This document shows, one piece after another, positions 17,479 through 26,724 of a stretch of DNA of 64,000 nt. The position numbers and the translations under genes are program-made. The stretch spans positions 2,666,001 to 2,730,000 of the forward strand of contig CP092441.1 in assembly GCA_030067835.1 (NCBI GenBank), read 5' to 3'. The first letter of the stretch is position 1. Every line of letters starts with the position of its first letter. The stretch comes from Chakrabartyella piscis (lineage in GTDB: Bacteria > Bacillota > Clostridia > Lachnospirales > Anaerotignaceae). Under the pieces are notes generated by a model. The model was not told where the DNA came from and made no database searches. It was given only the letters and a program-made list of their open reading frames with translations.

Positions 17479-18048
17479 TTATGTTGTTATAGATGTAATA
17501 ATTCCTCTATCAGCTTTTGCTTTTCTATAATCATTGAGAATACCTTTCCGTAAAGATGTACCGAAATGAATATTATTCATCACCAAAAAGGTATCATAAA
17601 TAATCTTATCCCCAAAGGGAATTAATACAGTAGATACAAAAAGTGGTGCTTCTCCTCGGCATATAGTATGGAAGGAATCGCTAATGCCCATTGCCCCATA
17701 CAATATCACCTGATTTTCTGATGCCCTCATAAATACAGAATAATTCTTTAAGTGTTTTACAATAATAAATCTATCCTTTATAAAATGTTCTCGCCACGAT
17801 TGAATGATTTCACGTTCTTTTTCTGTAAATTCTCCATTATTATATTCAGCCAAAAATTCGTCAATCCATTGTGGATTTTCCCACATTTTATCACGAACTT
17901 CCATAAATTTTTCTTGAGAAACCATAAGTCCGTTTTCATAAATAGGCTTTGGAAAAAACGGAATTACTTTATGTTTTTTATTGATTCTCCAGACCAGTGT
18001 ATACCATAATTTATAAAATTGTTCAATCTCTTTTTGTGATAAATTCAT
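17479..18048 (-). CDS. Uncharacterised 189-residue protein between Res and Mod
   Basis: No family is recognised. The protein is soluble, rich in aromatic and charged residues, and has a conserved-looking core (SWREHFIKDRFIIVKHLKNYSVFM). It lies 11 bases after the Mod stop and 123 bases before Res, inside the island, so it is part of the same transcription unit. A specificity, anti-toxicity or effector role is possible; nothing in the sequence decides. Confidence 0.6.
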   Translation of the reverse strand: MNLSQKEIEQFYKLWYTLVWRINKKHKVIPFFPKPIYENGLMVSQEKFMEVRDKMWENPQWIDEFLAEYNNGEFTEKEREIIQSWREHFIKDRFIIVKHLKNYSVFMRASENQVILYGAMGISDSFHTICRGEAPLFVSTVLIPFGDKIIYDTFLVMNNIHFGTSLRKGILNDYRKAKADRGIITSITT

Positions 18049-18059
18049 TTTCTGCCTCC

Positions 18060-20024
18060 TTACACCAACTTCATTTCAATACCCTTATCTTTCAAGATAT
18101 AATGTGCATTGCTCAGTGCGGAATCATCGGCAAAACTTTGTTCTGCACAAATGATTTTCGCTGGTGCATATTCTGCCATTGCTTCCACATCTTCCGCTGT
18201 GATATTTTCAGCAAAGCAAATCAACAAAAGCAAATCTCCAACCACATATACAATCTTTTTGTTCACTTCTATATAGGAAACAGGCACATCCAAAGGCACA
18301 CCCATTTTCAACATAATTTCATATACAACATCCATTGCCAAACGATCTGGTTTGATGCTATCCACCATATCATTGAGCCTTTGGTTGAATAACGTAATAT
18401 CATTATTTTCGATCGGGGTGCTATCCCATTCACGAAGGTTGGAAGTATCCAATTTGAATACCTTGAATCCAACATCCAGTTTTAAATTCGGAATTCTGAG
18501 TTCGGAATTCGGAATTATTTCCGCATTTCCTTCCAATTCCGCATTCCTAATTCCCCATTCCGCATTTAGTTCCGCATTTCCTTCCGCATTCCTAATTCCT
18601 AATTCCGCATTTGTTTCCCATTCTGCATTTATCTTCTTCCCAGCACGTCGAATACGCTCTTTTCCAATCTCACAGATATTATGGTATCCTTCGTTAGAGG
18701 CTTCTGATTTTTCATCTGTCTTTTCTGGAAGTTGTACCATGATGAACTTACGATTGCCACCATCTTCTGCATTCAACCGCATAACTGCATGGGCAGTGGT
18801 TGCTGAACCAGAGAAGAAGTCGAGGATAATGTCATTATTAATATTATCCGTTGCCTGATTAATAAAAAATTTCATTAAACTTACTGGTTTTGGAAAATCA
18901 AAAAATTTATCATTAAAAATCAAACTCACTTCTTTTGTTCCATTTAAAGTATATCCCACTGTTTCTGGCAATACAGAGGTGACTCCTGTAGTTGATTTTT
19001 CAAGTTCATATAAATATTTCTTTTCTCTTGGTCTACCATCCAATTTTTTGGGGAATATAATTCTTCCCTGCTTAATTTTTTCTGCCATAGTATCCCTTGA
19101 AAATCTCCAACCTGTGTCAGGATTACATGGATATTCCAAACCTGTTTCTGGATCAACAATCGAATAATGTAAATTAGGACGCTGTGCCGCATTAGCCAAT
19201 CCAAGCATTGTATTACTCATCCAAGGTCCCTTCACATCATTATCAGGATTGGAATATTTTGTAATATCTATTTCTTTCCCATGCAATTTAAAGTTTGTAA
19301 TCACCTTGCTATAAACCAAAATATATTCATGGTCACTTGAAAAAGCTGTTTTATTTCTACTATCAACAATTTGTCTGCTTTTCCAAACAAATTGCCCCAC
19401 AAAATTTTCTTCACCAAACACTTCATCACATACTCTACGCATATTCACTATTTCGTTATCATCAATGCTAATAAAAATAACCCCATCATCACGAAGCAAA
19501 TTACTTGCCAATCGTAATCGTGGGTACATCATATTCAGCCAATTTGTATGGTATCTTCCCATTGTTTCTGGGTTGGATTTTGTGGTTTGGCTTGTCACCT
19601 CTTTATATTTTGCCATTGGATCTTTGAAATCATCTTCATAAACAAAATCATTCCCTGTGTTATATGGCGGATCAATATAAATCATTTTCACCTTGCGATA
19701 ATAAGCTGTTTGCAACAACTTCAAAACCTCAAGGTTATCTCCTTCAATGTATAGATTTTCTGTTTCATCGAAATTCACACTTTCTTCTTTGCATGGACGA
19801 AGTGTGCCTGATGAACGCTTTTGTGCCAATCGCAAACAATCGGCTTTGCCCTTCCATTCAAATTTATATTTCTCAAAATCATTGTCTATGTACGCACCAC
19901 AAAGAGAAAGTAGTTTGTCTATATCAAGTGTTCCCTCCACAAAACATTCTGGAAATACAGATTTTAGCTTGTCTTTGTTGGTTTGTTCAAGGTCTAGAGT
20001 AAGACCATTTAGTTTGTTAGTCAT
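18060..20024 (-). CDS. Type III DNA N6-adenine methyltransferase (Mod)
   Basis: 654 residues. The catalytic DPPYNTG sits at residues 118-124 and the AdoMet motif DFFSGSATTAHAV at about 395-407, the order of beta-class Mod enzymes. Mod recognises the site and methylates one strand. Residues ~462-515 are a low-complexity insert built of repeats of NAE-, GIRNAE- and NSELRIPN-like segments. This part corresponds to a nucleotide repeat tract described separately. The gene overlaps the upstream 182-residue gene by 4 bases (ATGA). Confidence 0.92.
   Translation of the reverse strand: MTNKLNGLTLDLEQTNKDKLKSVFPECFVEGTLDIDKLLSLCGAYIDNDFEKYKFEWKGKADCLRLAQKRSSGTLRPCKEESVNFDETENLYIEGDNLEVLKLLQTAYYRKVKMIYIDPPYNTGNDFVYEDDFKDPMAKYKEVTSQTTKSNPETMGRYHTNWLNMMYPRLRLASNLLRDDGVIFISIDDNEIVNMRRVCDEVFGEENFVGQFVWKSRQIVDSRNKTAFSSDHEYILVYSKVITNFKLHGKEIDITKYSNPDNDVKGPWMSNTMLGLANAAQRPNLHYSIVDPETGLEYPCNPDTGWRFSRDTMAEKIKQGRIIFPKKLDGRPREKKYLYELEKSTTGVTSVLPETVGYTLNGTKEVSLIFNDKFFDFPKPVSLMKFFINQATDNINNDIILDFFSGSATTAHAVMRLNAEDGGNRKFIMVQLPEKTDEKSEASNEGYHNICEIGKERIRRAGKKINAEWETNAELGIRNAEGNAELNAEWGIRNAELEGNAEIIPNSELRIPNLKLDVGFKVFKLDTSNLREWDSTPIENNDITLFNQRLNDMVDSIKPDRLAMDVVYEIMLKMGVPLDVPVSYIEVNKKIVYVVGDLLLLICFAENITAEDVEAMAEYAPAKIICAEQSFADDSALSNAHYILKDKGIEMKLV
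18481..18640. repeat. Short repeat tract inside mod (GGAATTAGGAATGCGGAA-like units)
   Basis: On the plus strand the motifs ATTCCGCATT, CCTAATTCC and CCTTCC recur many times over 160 bases, with units of unequal length. In frame they encode the NAE/GIRNAE insert. Such tracts in mod genes are classic sites of slippage and phase variation, but the unit lengths here look mixed. I did not count exact units. Confidence 0.65.
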
Positions 20025-20569
20025 TGATATTGTCCTCCGATTATTTCCAACACTCTGTTGTGGTAGGCTAAATCTTCATCAGCAGCATCATAAATAATAT
20101 GCCTATTGTAGTATTCAGAAATTATAGTATAGTCATTATCTTTAACATCTGTCCAAGAACAGAAAAAAGTTTTTCCTATTGCTCTAAAATTAAATAATTC
20201 CTCAATAGCTTTCATCTTATTTTCTCTGCACATAGAGTCGATAGGATAAACTATTGCAAAATCATAATTTCCAACTGTCTTACTCCACGTAGCAGATGAG
20301 GTAAAGGCATCAAAGTAATAATAATTATTTCCAAGCTTTACTCTCTCACCAGCTTTAGGTTGCTTTTTAAGCGGTGTGAAATTTTGGTCTGAGATGTTCA
20401 TCATTGCATTAATTCTAAACAAAATATGTTTATTTTTATAGTACTTATTCAGCATAGCCATAATAAGTATGTGTTTTTTATACTGATTTGTCCCAGTAAT
20501 CAAAAGCCCAGCATCATTAGATTGTAAGAAATCCTCAATCTCTGCAATAGCTTGTTGTTTATTATTCAT
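20021..20569 (-). CDS. Uncharacterised 182-residue protein with degenerate P-loop-like start
   Basis: The N-terminus has GLLITGTNQYKKHILIMAML, which looks like a nucleotide-binding strand-loop-helix but lacks the canonical GxGK[ST]. The rest is soluble, with FAIVYPIDSM and a C-terminal helix. I cannot assign a family. The gene overlaps Mod by 4 bases and follows the membrane protein gene, so it belongs to the same operon. It could be an inactive ATPase partner of the SNF2 helicase. Confidence 0.6.
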   Translation of the reverse strand: MNNKQQAIAEIEDFLQSNDAGLLITGTNQYKKHILIMAMLNKYYKNKHILFRINAMMNISDQNFTPLKKQPKAGERVKLGNNYYYFDAFTSSATWSKTVGNYDFAIVYPIDSMCRENKMKAIEELFNFRAIGKTFFCSWTDVKDNDYTIISEYYNRHIIYDAADEDLAYHNRVLEIIGGQYQ

Positions 20570-20610
20570 CCTAATTCCCCTCCTTCAATATAAGCTCTAT
20601 TTATTTTCTA

Positions 20611-21234
20611 TTAAAAATTTTGCATCATTTTTTCTATCTCTATAATTTTTTGCGCTACCACTTCATAAGCCTGCTTGATATCACCTTTATTAGCAGTCAT
20701 CACCAAGCTCCCCAACATATCATCTACTTCAACATCAATTTTCCCTTTGCAGTAGTTTTGCACTTCATGAATTTTATCATTTATATTGTCAATATTTTTT
20801 CTCTTTTTCGTTTTCAAATTCATAAATTGACAAAAGAAATTAATTTCACCATATATTTTATCTAGTTCGTCTATCTCATATCCACCAGCTGTTGCAAAAT
20901 CCCCCATAAATTGAAGATTTTCAATCCTTTTCTGTATATTTTCTTTTTTGAAATTAGAACACTTAGATAGCATTTTTTTAACTTCTAATTTGTAAAGTGA
21001 TAAGTTTTTCTTTTTTTCAATAACATATCCAACTATCGATGTTATCCACAGCAACACACTACTCGAAAATATTCCCAACAACACATTACTATAAAAATCA
21101 TTTGTTCCCACGCTCAAACCACGCAAATAAAAATTCTGGTCACACATTGTATGTAGCCATATAGCTCCAACCAGACTCACTACTAGTATCAAAAAACTCA
21201 CTATTATTGTACACTTATATATTTTCATATTCAC
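20611..21234 (-). CDS. Two-TM membrane protein of the defence island
   Basis: 207 residues. There are two hydrophobic segments near residues 7-27 and 48-70, joined by a short extracytoplasmic loop, and a ~130-residue cytoplasmic part predicted helical (FKKENIQKRIENLQF). No family is recognised. It starts 15 bases after the SNF2 stop, in the same operon. Membrane proteins of defence loci often act as effectors that depolarise the cell; that is an inference only. Confidence 0.65.
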   Translation of the reverse strand: MNMKIYKCTIIVSFLILVVSLVGAIWLHTMCDQNFYLRGLSVGTNDFYSNVLLGIFSSSVLLWITSIVGYVIEKKKNLSLYKLEVKKMLSKCSNFKKENIQKRIENLQFMGDFATAGGYEIDELDKIYGEINFFCQFMNLKTKKRKNIDNINDKIHEVQNYCKGKIDVEVDDMLGSLVMTANKGDIKQAYEVVAQKIIEIEKMMQNF

Positions 21235-21249
21235 CCCATACTAGAAATT

Positions 21250-23895
21250 TTATTCTGTATTTACCTCCACAACAAACTGTCGCACCACATCAACGCCCAA
21301 TTCCTCATTTTGCAAAAATTCTTTGATTTGCTCCTCCAATGCAACATCCATTTGCATTTCTTCAAAAAACTGCACTTCTTGTTTCTTTTTCAATTCCAAT
21401 ATCTTACCATTCTTTTCTTTGGTTACTTGCAAAACTTCCATACGATTTAGGCTATCTTCTTGCAAGGCTTTCTCCAAGCGCTCAACTTCTTTTTTCAAAT
21501 CACCAAGCATATGTGTGAGCTCCACCTTATCTTCTGAAACTTTCATTTCCATCCTTGCAATTTCTTCTTTTTGTGCTTCGCTCAAATTTGCCTTTTCCAT
21601 CTGTAATAGGCTTTCTGTTTCTACGCAAATATCCAAATCGTGTTTTTGTGCAGCCGCTTTCAACCATGCTGGACTTCGCTTACCATTTTCCACATATCGC
21701 AACACTTCTAAATGCAAAATTTCCTCGCATTGTTTATTGGACAATATTTTCCCCAATTTGTTTCGCCCTACCAAAACAGGTATTGATTTGATGACGGAAT
21801 GTTTATTTTTCACCCTCACATCATATAGCCCAATGGTACAAGGAATCACATCTTGTTTCACTATTATTTCACCCTCATTTGCACAAGAAATTTCATTTAA
21901 AATACCTTGTCCAATTATACTTGTAAGAGAAATTCTATTCTGTGTAGGCTTAAAATCCTTCGCCATTCCATATTGTTTTTTACTGATATACTTTCTATTT
22001 TGTGTTCCATTCCAATAGTAGAATAATACAGGTAGTTCCTTATATTCTGTAGCTGTAATGGTTCTATCTTGTTCATCCATTACAAATACACAATCCTCAT
22101 TGTTTTCATTGTAATTCTTAAAGTAATATTTTGCAAGCTCCCATAAATCATCTTGAATATATCCACTCTGCTCCACAATATAATTTGGTGTGATATGAAC
22201 CTTATTGGCAAGCTCTCTAGTAAAGGTTGTGAACAGTTTTTCTTCTGCCAATAAAACAGTTTCTTTATTTTCTTTCTCGTGTGTCAGCAATATCTTTTGA
22301 TATTCAGATTCTATTTCTTTCTTTGTTCGACTACACTTTGCTGTTTCATCAATCTTCACCGATAAATCTTTCGTAAATCCACCAATAACCATATCGCTAA
22401 GTCCAAGCACTCCATCAGCCACAAGTGTTCGTTTGTTAATCAATTCCAATTTTCGTACATCAGCAAAGTTTTGCGAATTGATAAAAGATACAACAACAAC
22501 ATCGTTTTGCTGTCCCAAACGATGTAATCTATCAATGCGTTGTTCCATTTTCAAAGTGTTATACAAAAGGTCATACTGTATCACCACAGAACATTCTTCC
22601 AAGTTGAATCCTCTTGCACCACGATCCGTTGCAATTAAAATCTCTGCTGTATTTTTGAATTTTGTTATAGCTGAATAATCACTATTCCCATTGTACATCT
22701 CTGTTTTGTACTGTTTTTCAAGTAATGAATATAGATATTTTTGCGTTTCCACGCTTTCTGTAAATATCAATACTTTTTGTTCTCCCTTTGTTTTTTTCGC
22801 CAGTGCAAACAATCTATCCAATGCACCCAAAAGTGCAGTTGCTTTTGCATCCACCTGTATTTTTGAAGCCATATCAATAATGGTATCTATCTCTGTATCA
22901 TAAGGCGCATTGCCCATTCGTTCTCTTATATTTTCAAAGGATTTTTTCAGTGCCGCTGTTGATGAACCCAATATCCCTAATAATCGTAAGGTCAAATCAT
23001 ATGCCTTCATTTGTGGAAATGCCAATTTACTTTCTTTCTGACAATAAGAAAACACCACGTTATACAGCTGTTTTTCTTGTTCTGTCAAAGTATATTCCAA
23101 GGTGATTGGTACTCGTTTTGTTATTTTGGCATATGATTTCGCCTGTGAACGCAATGTTCTAAAACAATACTTACTCACTCTATTTGCTAATTCTGGGTAA
23201 TTTTCAGGTTTTCGTAAATAACGATTCAAAAATGATTGTTCATCTTCCAAAATGGTTTCATCTATAAAATATAGCAATCCATATAAATCCATGATGTTTT
23301 TTTCGATTGGTGTTCCTGTGAGCAATAATCGAAACGCATCATTAGAAACTTGTTTTAATATTTTTGCTATTTTATTTTCTGGTTTGTATACACCAACAAG
23401 CGCTGTTGCTTCTTCAAACACCATCATATCCCAAGCAACTTCATTTGCAAATTCATGCATCTCCGCAACAAAATCATATGTTGAAATAATCAATCCTTGC
23501 TGAACAAATCCATTCGCCCCAACTTCATCACAAGCAGTATCCCATTGTGCTTGATTACACACAACAACAAAAGGAATCGAGTAATGCTTTTCAATCACAT
23601 CTATCCACTGAGTCAATAAGTCAATATTGGGTATACATAATAAAATACGTTTTTTCCCTTCATACCATTTTTGACAAATCACCAACATAGCTTCGTGGCT
23701 TTTTCCCATTCCACTTTCATCACAAAGAACAACTCCTTTTTGATATGGGGAACGTAAAGCAAAGTGAGCTGCCGCAATTTGAAATGGATATACTTTTATA
23801 TCAGAAGAAGAAAATACAGGCAAAAATGGAATATCTCTTGATATATTTTCTAATTTTCTTGCCATGTAATATGCTTCAAACGTCGATTGTAACAT
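21250..23895 (-). CDS. SNF2-family DEAD/DEAH helicase-like ATPase
   Basis: 881 residues. Motif I DESGMGKS is at 59-66, and motif III-type LLTGTPIEKN and motif VI QRIDRLHRLGQ follow. Motif II reads FEEAT (Glu in place of the usual Asp), which is unusual. The C-terminal ~150 residues are a long coiled coil. SNF2 proteins translocate on duplex DNA. It is the first gene of a six-gene operon with a membrane protein, an unknown, Mod, an unknown and Res, and the operon is followed by a WYL regulator. Its role in restriction is inferred. Confidence 0.85.
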   Translation of the reverse strand: MLQSTFEAYYMARKLENISRDIPFLPVFSSSDIKVYPFQIAAAHFALRSPYQKGVVLCDESGMGKSHEAMLVICQKWYEGKKRILLCIPNIDLLTQWIDVIEKHYSIPFVVVCNQAQWDTACDEVGANGFVQQGLIISTYDFVAEMHEFANEVAWDMMVFEEATALVGVYKPENKIAKILKQVSNDAFRLLLTGTPIEKNIMDLYGLLYFIDETILEDEQSFLNRYLRKPENYPELANRVSKYCFRTLRSQAKSYAKITKRVPITLEYTLTEQEKQLYNVVFSYCQKESKLAFPQMKAYDLTLRLLGILGSSTAALKKSFENIRERMGNAPYDTEIDTIIDMASKIQVDAKATALLGALDRLFALAKKTKGEQKVLIFTESVETQKYLYSLLEKQYKTEMYNGNSDYSAITKFKNTAEILIATDRGARGFNLEECSVVIQYDLLYNTLKMEQRIDRLHRLGQQNDVVVVSFINSQNFADVRKLELINKRTLVADGVLGLSDMVIGGFTKDLSVKIDETAKCSRTKKEIESEYQKILLTHEKENKETVLLAEEKLFTTFTRELANKVHITPNYIVEQSGYIQDDLWELAKYYFKNYNENNEDCVFVMDEQDRTITATEYKELPVLFYYWNGTQNRKYISKKQYGMAKDFKPTQNRISLTSIIGQGILNEISCANEGEIIVKQDVIPCTIGLYDVRVKNKHSVIKSIPVLVGRNKLGKILSNKQCEEILHLEVLRYVENGKRSPAWLKAAAQKHDLDICVETESLLQMEKANLSEAQKEEIARMEMKVSEDKVELTHMLGDLKKEVERLEKALQEDSLNRMEVLQVTKEKNGKILELKKKQEVQFFEEMQMDVALEEQIKEFLQNEELGVDVVRQFVVEVNTE

Positions 23896-24007
23896 GAGCT
23901 TTCCTCCTGATTTTCTTTTGATTTTCTAATATACATTTTAACATGAATACTTTTTTGTTACAATGAAAACCGTCTATTGTATATTTCACTATAATATATT
24001 CCCTTTT

Positions 24008-24024
24008 CTGTAACAAAGTTACAG
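24008..24024. promoter_or_regulatory. 17-bp perfect dyad upstream of the SNF2 operon
   Basis: CTGTAAC-AAA-GTTACAG lies 113 bases upstream of the SNF2 start, a candidate operator for the WYL regulator or a repressor. The downstream sequence to the ATG contains TATA-like elements. Confidence 0.45.
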
Positions 24025-24109
24025 TGATAACTTCTTGATGCGACTTAATGACGCCACCCATATGCCACCGAATGGGCAGACTTCACCAATTTTATCCCTC
24101 ATCATTTTT

Positions 24110-24370
24110 TCACCGCACAATCCAATACAAGCAACTACTTCTTCCACCATTCTCACGAAATCTATCCTCTTTTTGGAGATGTCCAGACTTCTCCAAATCC
24201 TTGATGGCTCGTTGCACGGTTCTAACGGAAATGCTCAAATCTTTTGCAATTCGCTTTTGTGATGGGAAACTATACCCCTCTGCATCGGCTCGGTCACGCA
24301 GATATAAATATACTTGCTTGGCTCGATTGCTCAACTCCGCTTCCTCATAAATTTTTCTATCATTTTTCAA
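24110..24370 (-). CDS. Small helix-turn-helix protein (replication-initiator-like HTH)
   Basis: 86 residues, almost all HTH: FPSQKRIAKDLSISVRTVQRAIKDLEKSG is a winged HTH like those of the DnaD/HTH_36 group. The gene starts 4 bases after the VirD4 stop. Such small HTH proteins in ICEs regulate transfer or replication genes. The exact target is unknown. Confidence 0.7.
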   Translation of the reverse strand: MKNDRKIYEEAELSNRAKQVYLYLRDRADAEGYSFPSQKRIAKDLSISVRTVQRAIKDLEKSGHLQKEDRFRENGGRSSCLYWIVR

Positions 24371-24374
24371 TGCA

Positions 24375-26162
24375 TCACCGCCTAACTTTCACTGCTTTAT
24401 CTATTGTAATCTCACTATCTACTTTTGGATTTTCGGTTTTCATAACACCATGCCCTTTACACATTTCCGCAATTCCACCAAATATAATGCGTTGACGAAT
24501 TTCTTCTTCATTGGCATACACAACTTTTCGTACCACAGGCTTTGGCGGTACATATACTTGATCCAACACAATTCCCCACTCAAAAAACAGTTTCAATGTC
24601 AACTTCATAGGATTGATTCCTGTGCGTGTTACGATGAATGTATCCTTTGGCATGGCTTTGATTTCATCAGGTGACATAAGTGGTCTACCAACCATCTGAT
24701 AAGACTTGGAATGTTCCTTTCCCTTCGAGGTGCTACCTGACAAAACAGTTCGTTCTCCCAGATTTTTGGACAACACATTTGCTGTTTCAGAGTTGGGAGC
24801 AAACCCACCATACAAACCAATCTGACAGTTATCCATAATGATTTCGCCACCCTCTTTGCCATAGTTTTTCGTCAGCTGTGCAAGGGATTGAATGATGGGA
24901 ACAAAGGAAATTCGTCTTGACCTAGAAGCCGAAAACATCATTTCCGCAGATTCAATTTTTGGCAAAGTGCCAAACTCATCCAAAAAGAAAATGGTGCGAT
25001 TGGGTAGCTTTCCACCCATCTCGTCAGCTATGGTCAACATCTCTCGATAGAGCTGTTGCACAATCAAAGAAACGAGGAAAAACTTCGTTTGATCTTCCTC
25101 TGGGAGTATCAAAAACAATGCCGATTTTTCTTTTACAAATTTTTCTGTATCCACTTTTGACTCAAAACAAAGCAATTGTTCCACCTCAGAATCTAAAAAA
25201 GCATTCAGCTTTGACAAGGCTGTGGACATAACAGATGCCATCCCTTGATCCGATGTGTTCAGTGCTGCACCACTCAGCCATCTTGCTTTATGGTCATCTG
25301 GTAATTTATCCATCAATGTTTTGAATTTCGATTGTTCATTTTTTTCAACTGCAAGCAAATCTTGAATCATTTTGAACACAGAAACGATATGCCTTTGTTC
25401 CCCCTCAATTTCGAATTTCACTGGCGAGCAAAATTCTGCTATCACTAAAATCACTGCTGTCACAAGACCTTCTGCAGAATCATAGAAATACGAGTTTTGC
25501 CCTGCTCCACCTTCCAACCCATTTTGCACAATGGTTTTTGCAATAATCTTTGCATACTTTTCAGCTTTTGCCTTTGCCACAAGGGAGCCTGTCTGCAAGA
25601 AATTATCCATATATTGATTGACTAGATTGAGCATATTGAAGCCATCTGATTGTGTTGGATTTCGTAAGTCCAATACCGAAATGTCATAACCATATGCTTT
25701 TGCCACTGGACCATAAGAACGCAGCACATCACCCTTAGTATCTGTCACAAGGAAGCTCATTCCCGCTGCACAACAGTATTCTAAATTTGGATATAGGAAC
25801 TTAGCTGTTTTCCCAACGCCAGCTGCACCAATCATAAGTGCATGAACATCGCCATCGTCTACAATGGCTATCATCTTATGCTTTGACTTCCTGCAACCAA
25901 TAATCAAGCCTTGTGGTAAATCTTTCGGTGGTTGCTTTCTCCATTTTTCAGGTGTAAAGTCCACATACTGAAACTGTTTTTGCTTTTCTTTTTCCGTTGC
26001 AAAACGAGCTGTGCCATACTGTCCATCTCCCACTGTTTTGCTTTTGATGTTGAGTGAATTTTTCTGTTCCAATAAAAAAACCACTATCATAAATAGGGTA
26101 AATACAACTCCTAGAATGATAAGTGGTAAAAGATTTGATGTTTTGATTTGGCTCACCTCCAT
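24375..26162 (-). CDS. VirD4/TraG-type conjugative coupling ATPase
   Basis: About 595 residues from the ATG at 26162. One TM segment lies at residues 11-32, Walker A GAAGVGKT at 112-119 and Walker B-like TIFFLDEFG in the second half. VirD4 is the hexameric membrane ATPase that feeds the relaxase-DNA complex to the transfer channel. The first in-frame reading start at 26177 is a TTG within a terminator-like hairpin, so the ATG is preferred. The GGGAGG of its Shine-Dalgarno is also the 3' arm of that hairpin. Confidence 0.9.
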   Translation of the reverse strand: MEVSQIKTSNLLPLIILGVVFTLFMIVVFLLEQKNSLNIKSKTVGDGQYGTARFATEKEKQKQFQYVDFTPEKWRKQPPKDLPQGLIIGCRKSKHKMIAIVDDGDVHALMIGAAGVGKTAKFLYPNLEYCCAAGMSFLVTDTKGDVLRSYGPVAKAYGYDISVLDLRNPTQSDGFNMLNLVNQYMDNFLQTGSLVAKAKAEKYAKIIAKTIVQNGLEGGAGQNSYFYDSAEGLVTAVILVIAEFCSPVKFEIEGEQRHIVSVFKMIQDLLAVEKNEQSKFKTLMDKLPDDHKARWLSGAALNTSDQGMASVMSTALSKLNAFLDSEVEQLLCFESKVDTEKFVKEKSALFLILPEEDQTKFFLVSLIVQQLYREMLTIADEMGGKLPNRTIFFLDEFGTLPKIESAEMMFSASRSRRISFVPIIQSLAQLTKNYGKEGGEIIMDNCQIGLYGGFAPNSETANVLSKNLGERTVLSGSTSKGKEHSKSYQMVGRPLMSPDEIKAMPKDTFIVTRTGINPMKLTLKLFFEWGIVLDQVYVPPKPVVRKVVYANEEEIRQRIIFGGIAEMCKGHGVMKTENPKVDSEITIDKAVKVRR

Positions 26163-26188
26163 AAAAAAACCTCCCAAAAAGGGAGGCT
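26163..26188 (-). terminator. Terminator-like hairpin just before virD4, containing its Shine-Dalgarno
   Basis: Minus strand: CCTCCC-TTTTT-GGGAGG then TTTTTTT, ending directly at the ATG of VirD4 (26162). The 3' arm GGGAGG doubles as the ribosome site. It could attenuate transcription from upstream genes and also hide the ribosome site. Confidence 0.6.
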
Positions 26189-26259
26189 GTGATTGATTGA
26201 TTATTTTTTGTTTGCTTATGTTAATATTAAAACAGCATCTGCTATGCTCATTTTATAAT

Positions 26260-26511
26260 TTAATCAATTCCAGTAAACTCATCTAAATTAGGTTTTCGTG
26301 TATAAGGTATCATTTCTTTTTCACACGCTCCAAAACTTAAGAAATTCTGTTGTGCTTGCAATAAACTGACACGATTAGCACCGCCTTCATAAGTTGGTTC
26401 ATCTAATTGAATTGGATCATCTTCCCAAAAGCAAACCTCACATATATCATAAGTTCCATTAGGCTTTTCAGCAAACGTATAATAGCCACAACAAGGACAC
26501 TTATATTTCAT
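26260..26511 (-). CDS. CPCC-family cysteine-rich protein
   Basis: 83 residues from the ATG at 26511. The N-terminus has CPCC (residues ~6-9), then CEVCFWED, the marks of the CPCC family (PF14206-type), probably a small zinc protein. The Shine-Dalgarno AAGGAG lies 8 bases upstream. It lies between VirD4 and the broken DUF3991 gene. The function is unknown; the family is frequent as orphan cargo in mobile elements. Confidence 0.7.
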   Translation of the reverse strand: MKYKCPCCGYYTFAEKPNGTYDICEVCFWEDDPIQLDEPTYEGGANRVSLLQAQQNFLSFGACEKEMIPYTRKPNLDEFTGID

Positions 26512-26724
26512 TTCCACATCTCCTTATATAAGTTTATAACTAATATCATTTATAAACTCTACTAGACCTGCTACCATTCCAATTCTTACATACCCTTCTC
26601 ACCTTTTTCAATCTTTATAATCCCACCATTTATATGATACCAGACACAACTCAATTCGCCACGCAGTGCGTAGCTTTTTTGAAATTTGGTTCTACAACAA
26701 TCTTACCATCTTAAAAACTTATTT

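Noticed and set aside
21323..22018. 231-codon plus-strand frame antisense to the SNF2 gene
   Set aside because: Low-complexity Ser/Cys-rich product typical of a shadow of a real AT-rich gene on the other strand.
14197..23895. DISARM or BREX identity for the defence island
   Set aside because: No DrmA/DrmB/DrmC or PglZ/BrxL-type protein is present; only SNF2, Mod and Res parts are shared in a general way.
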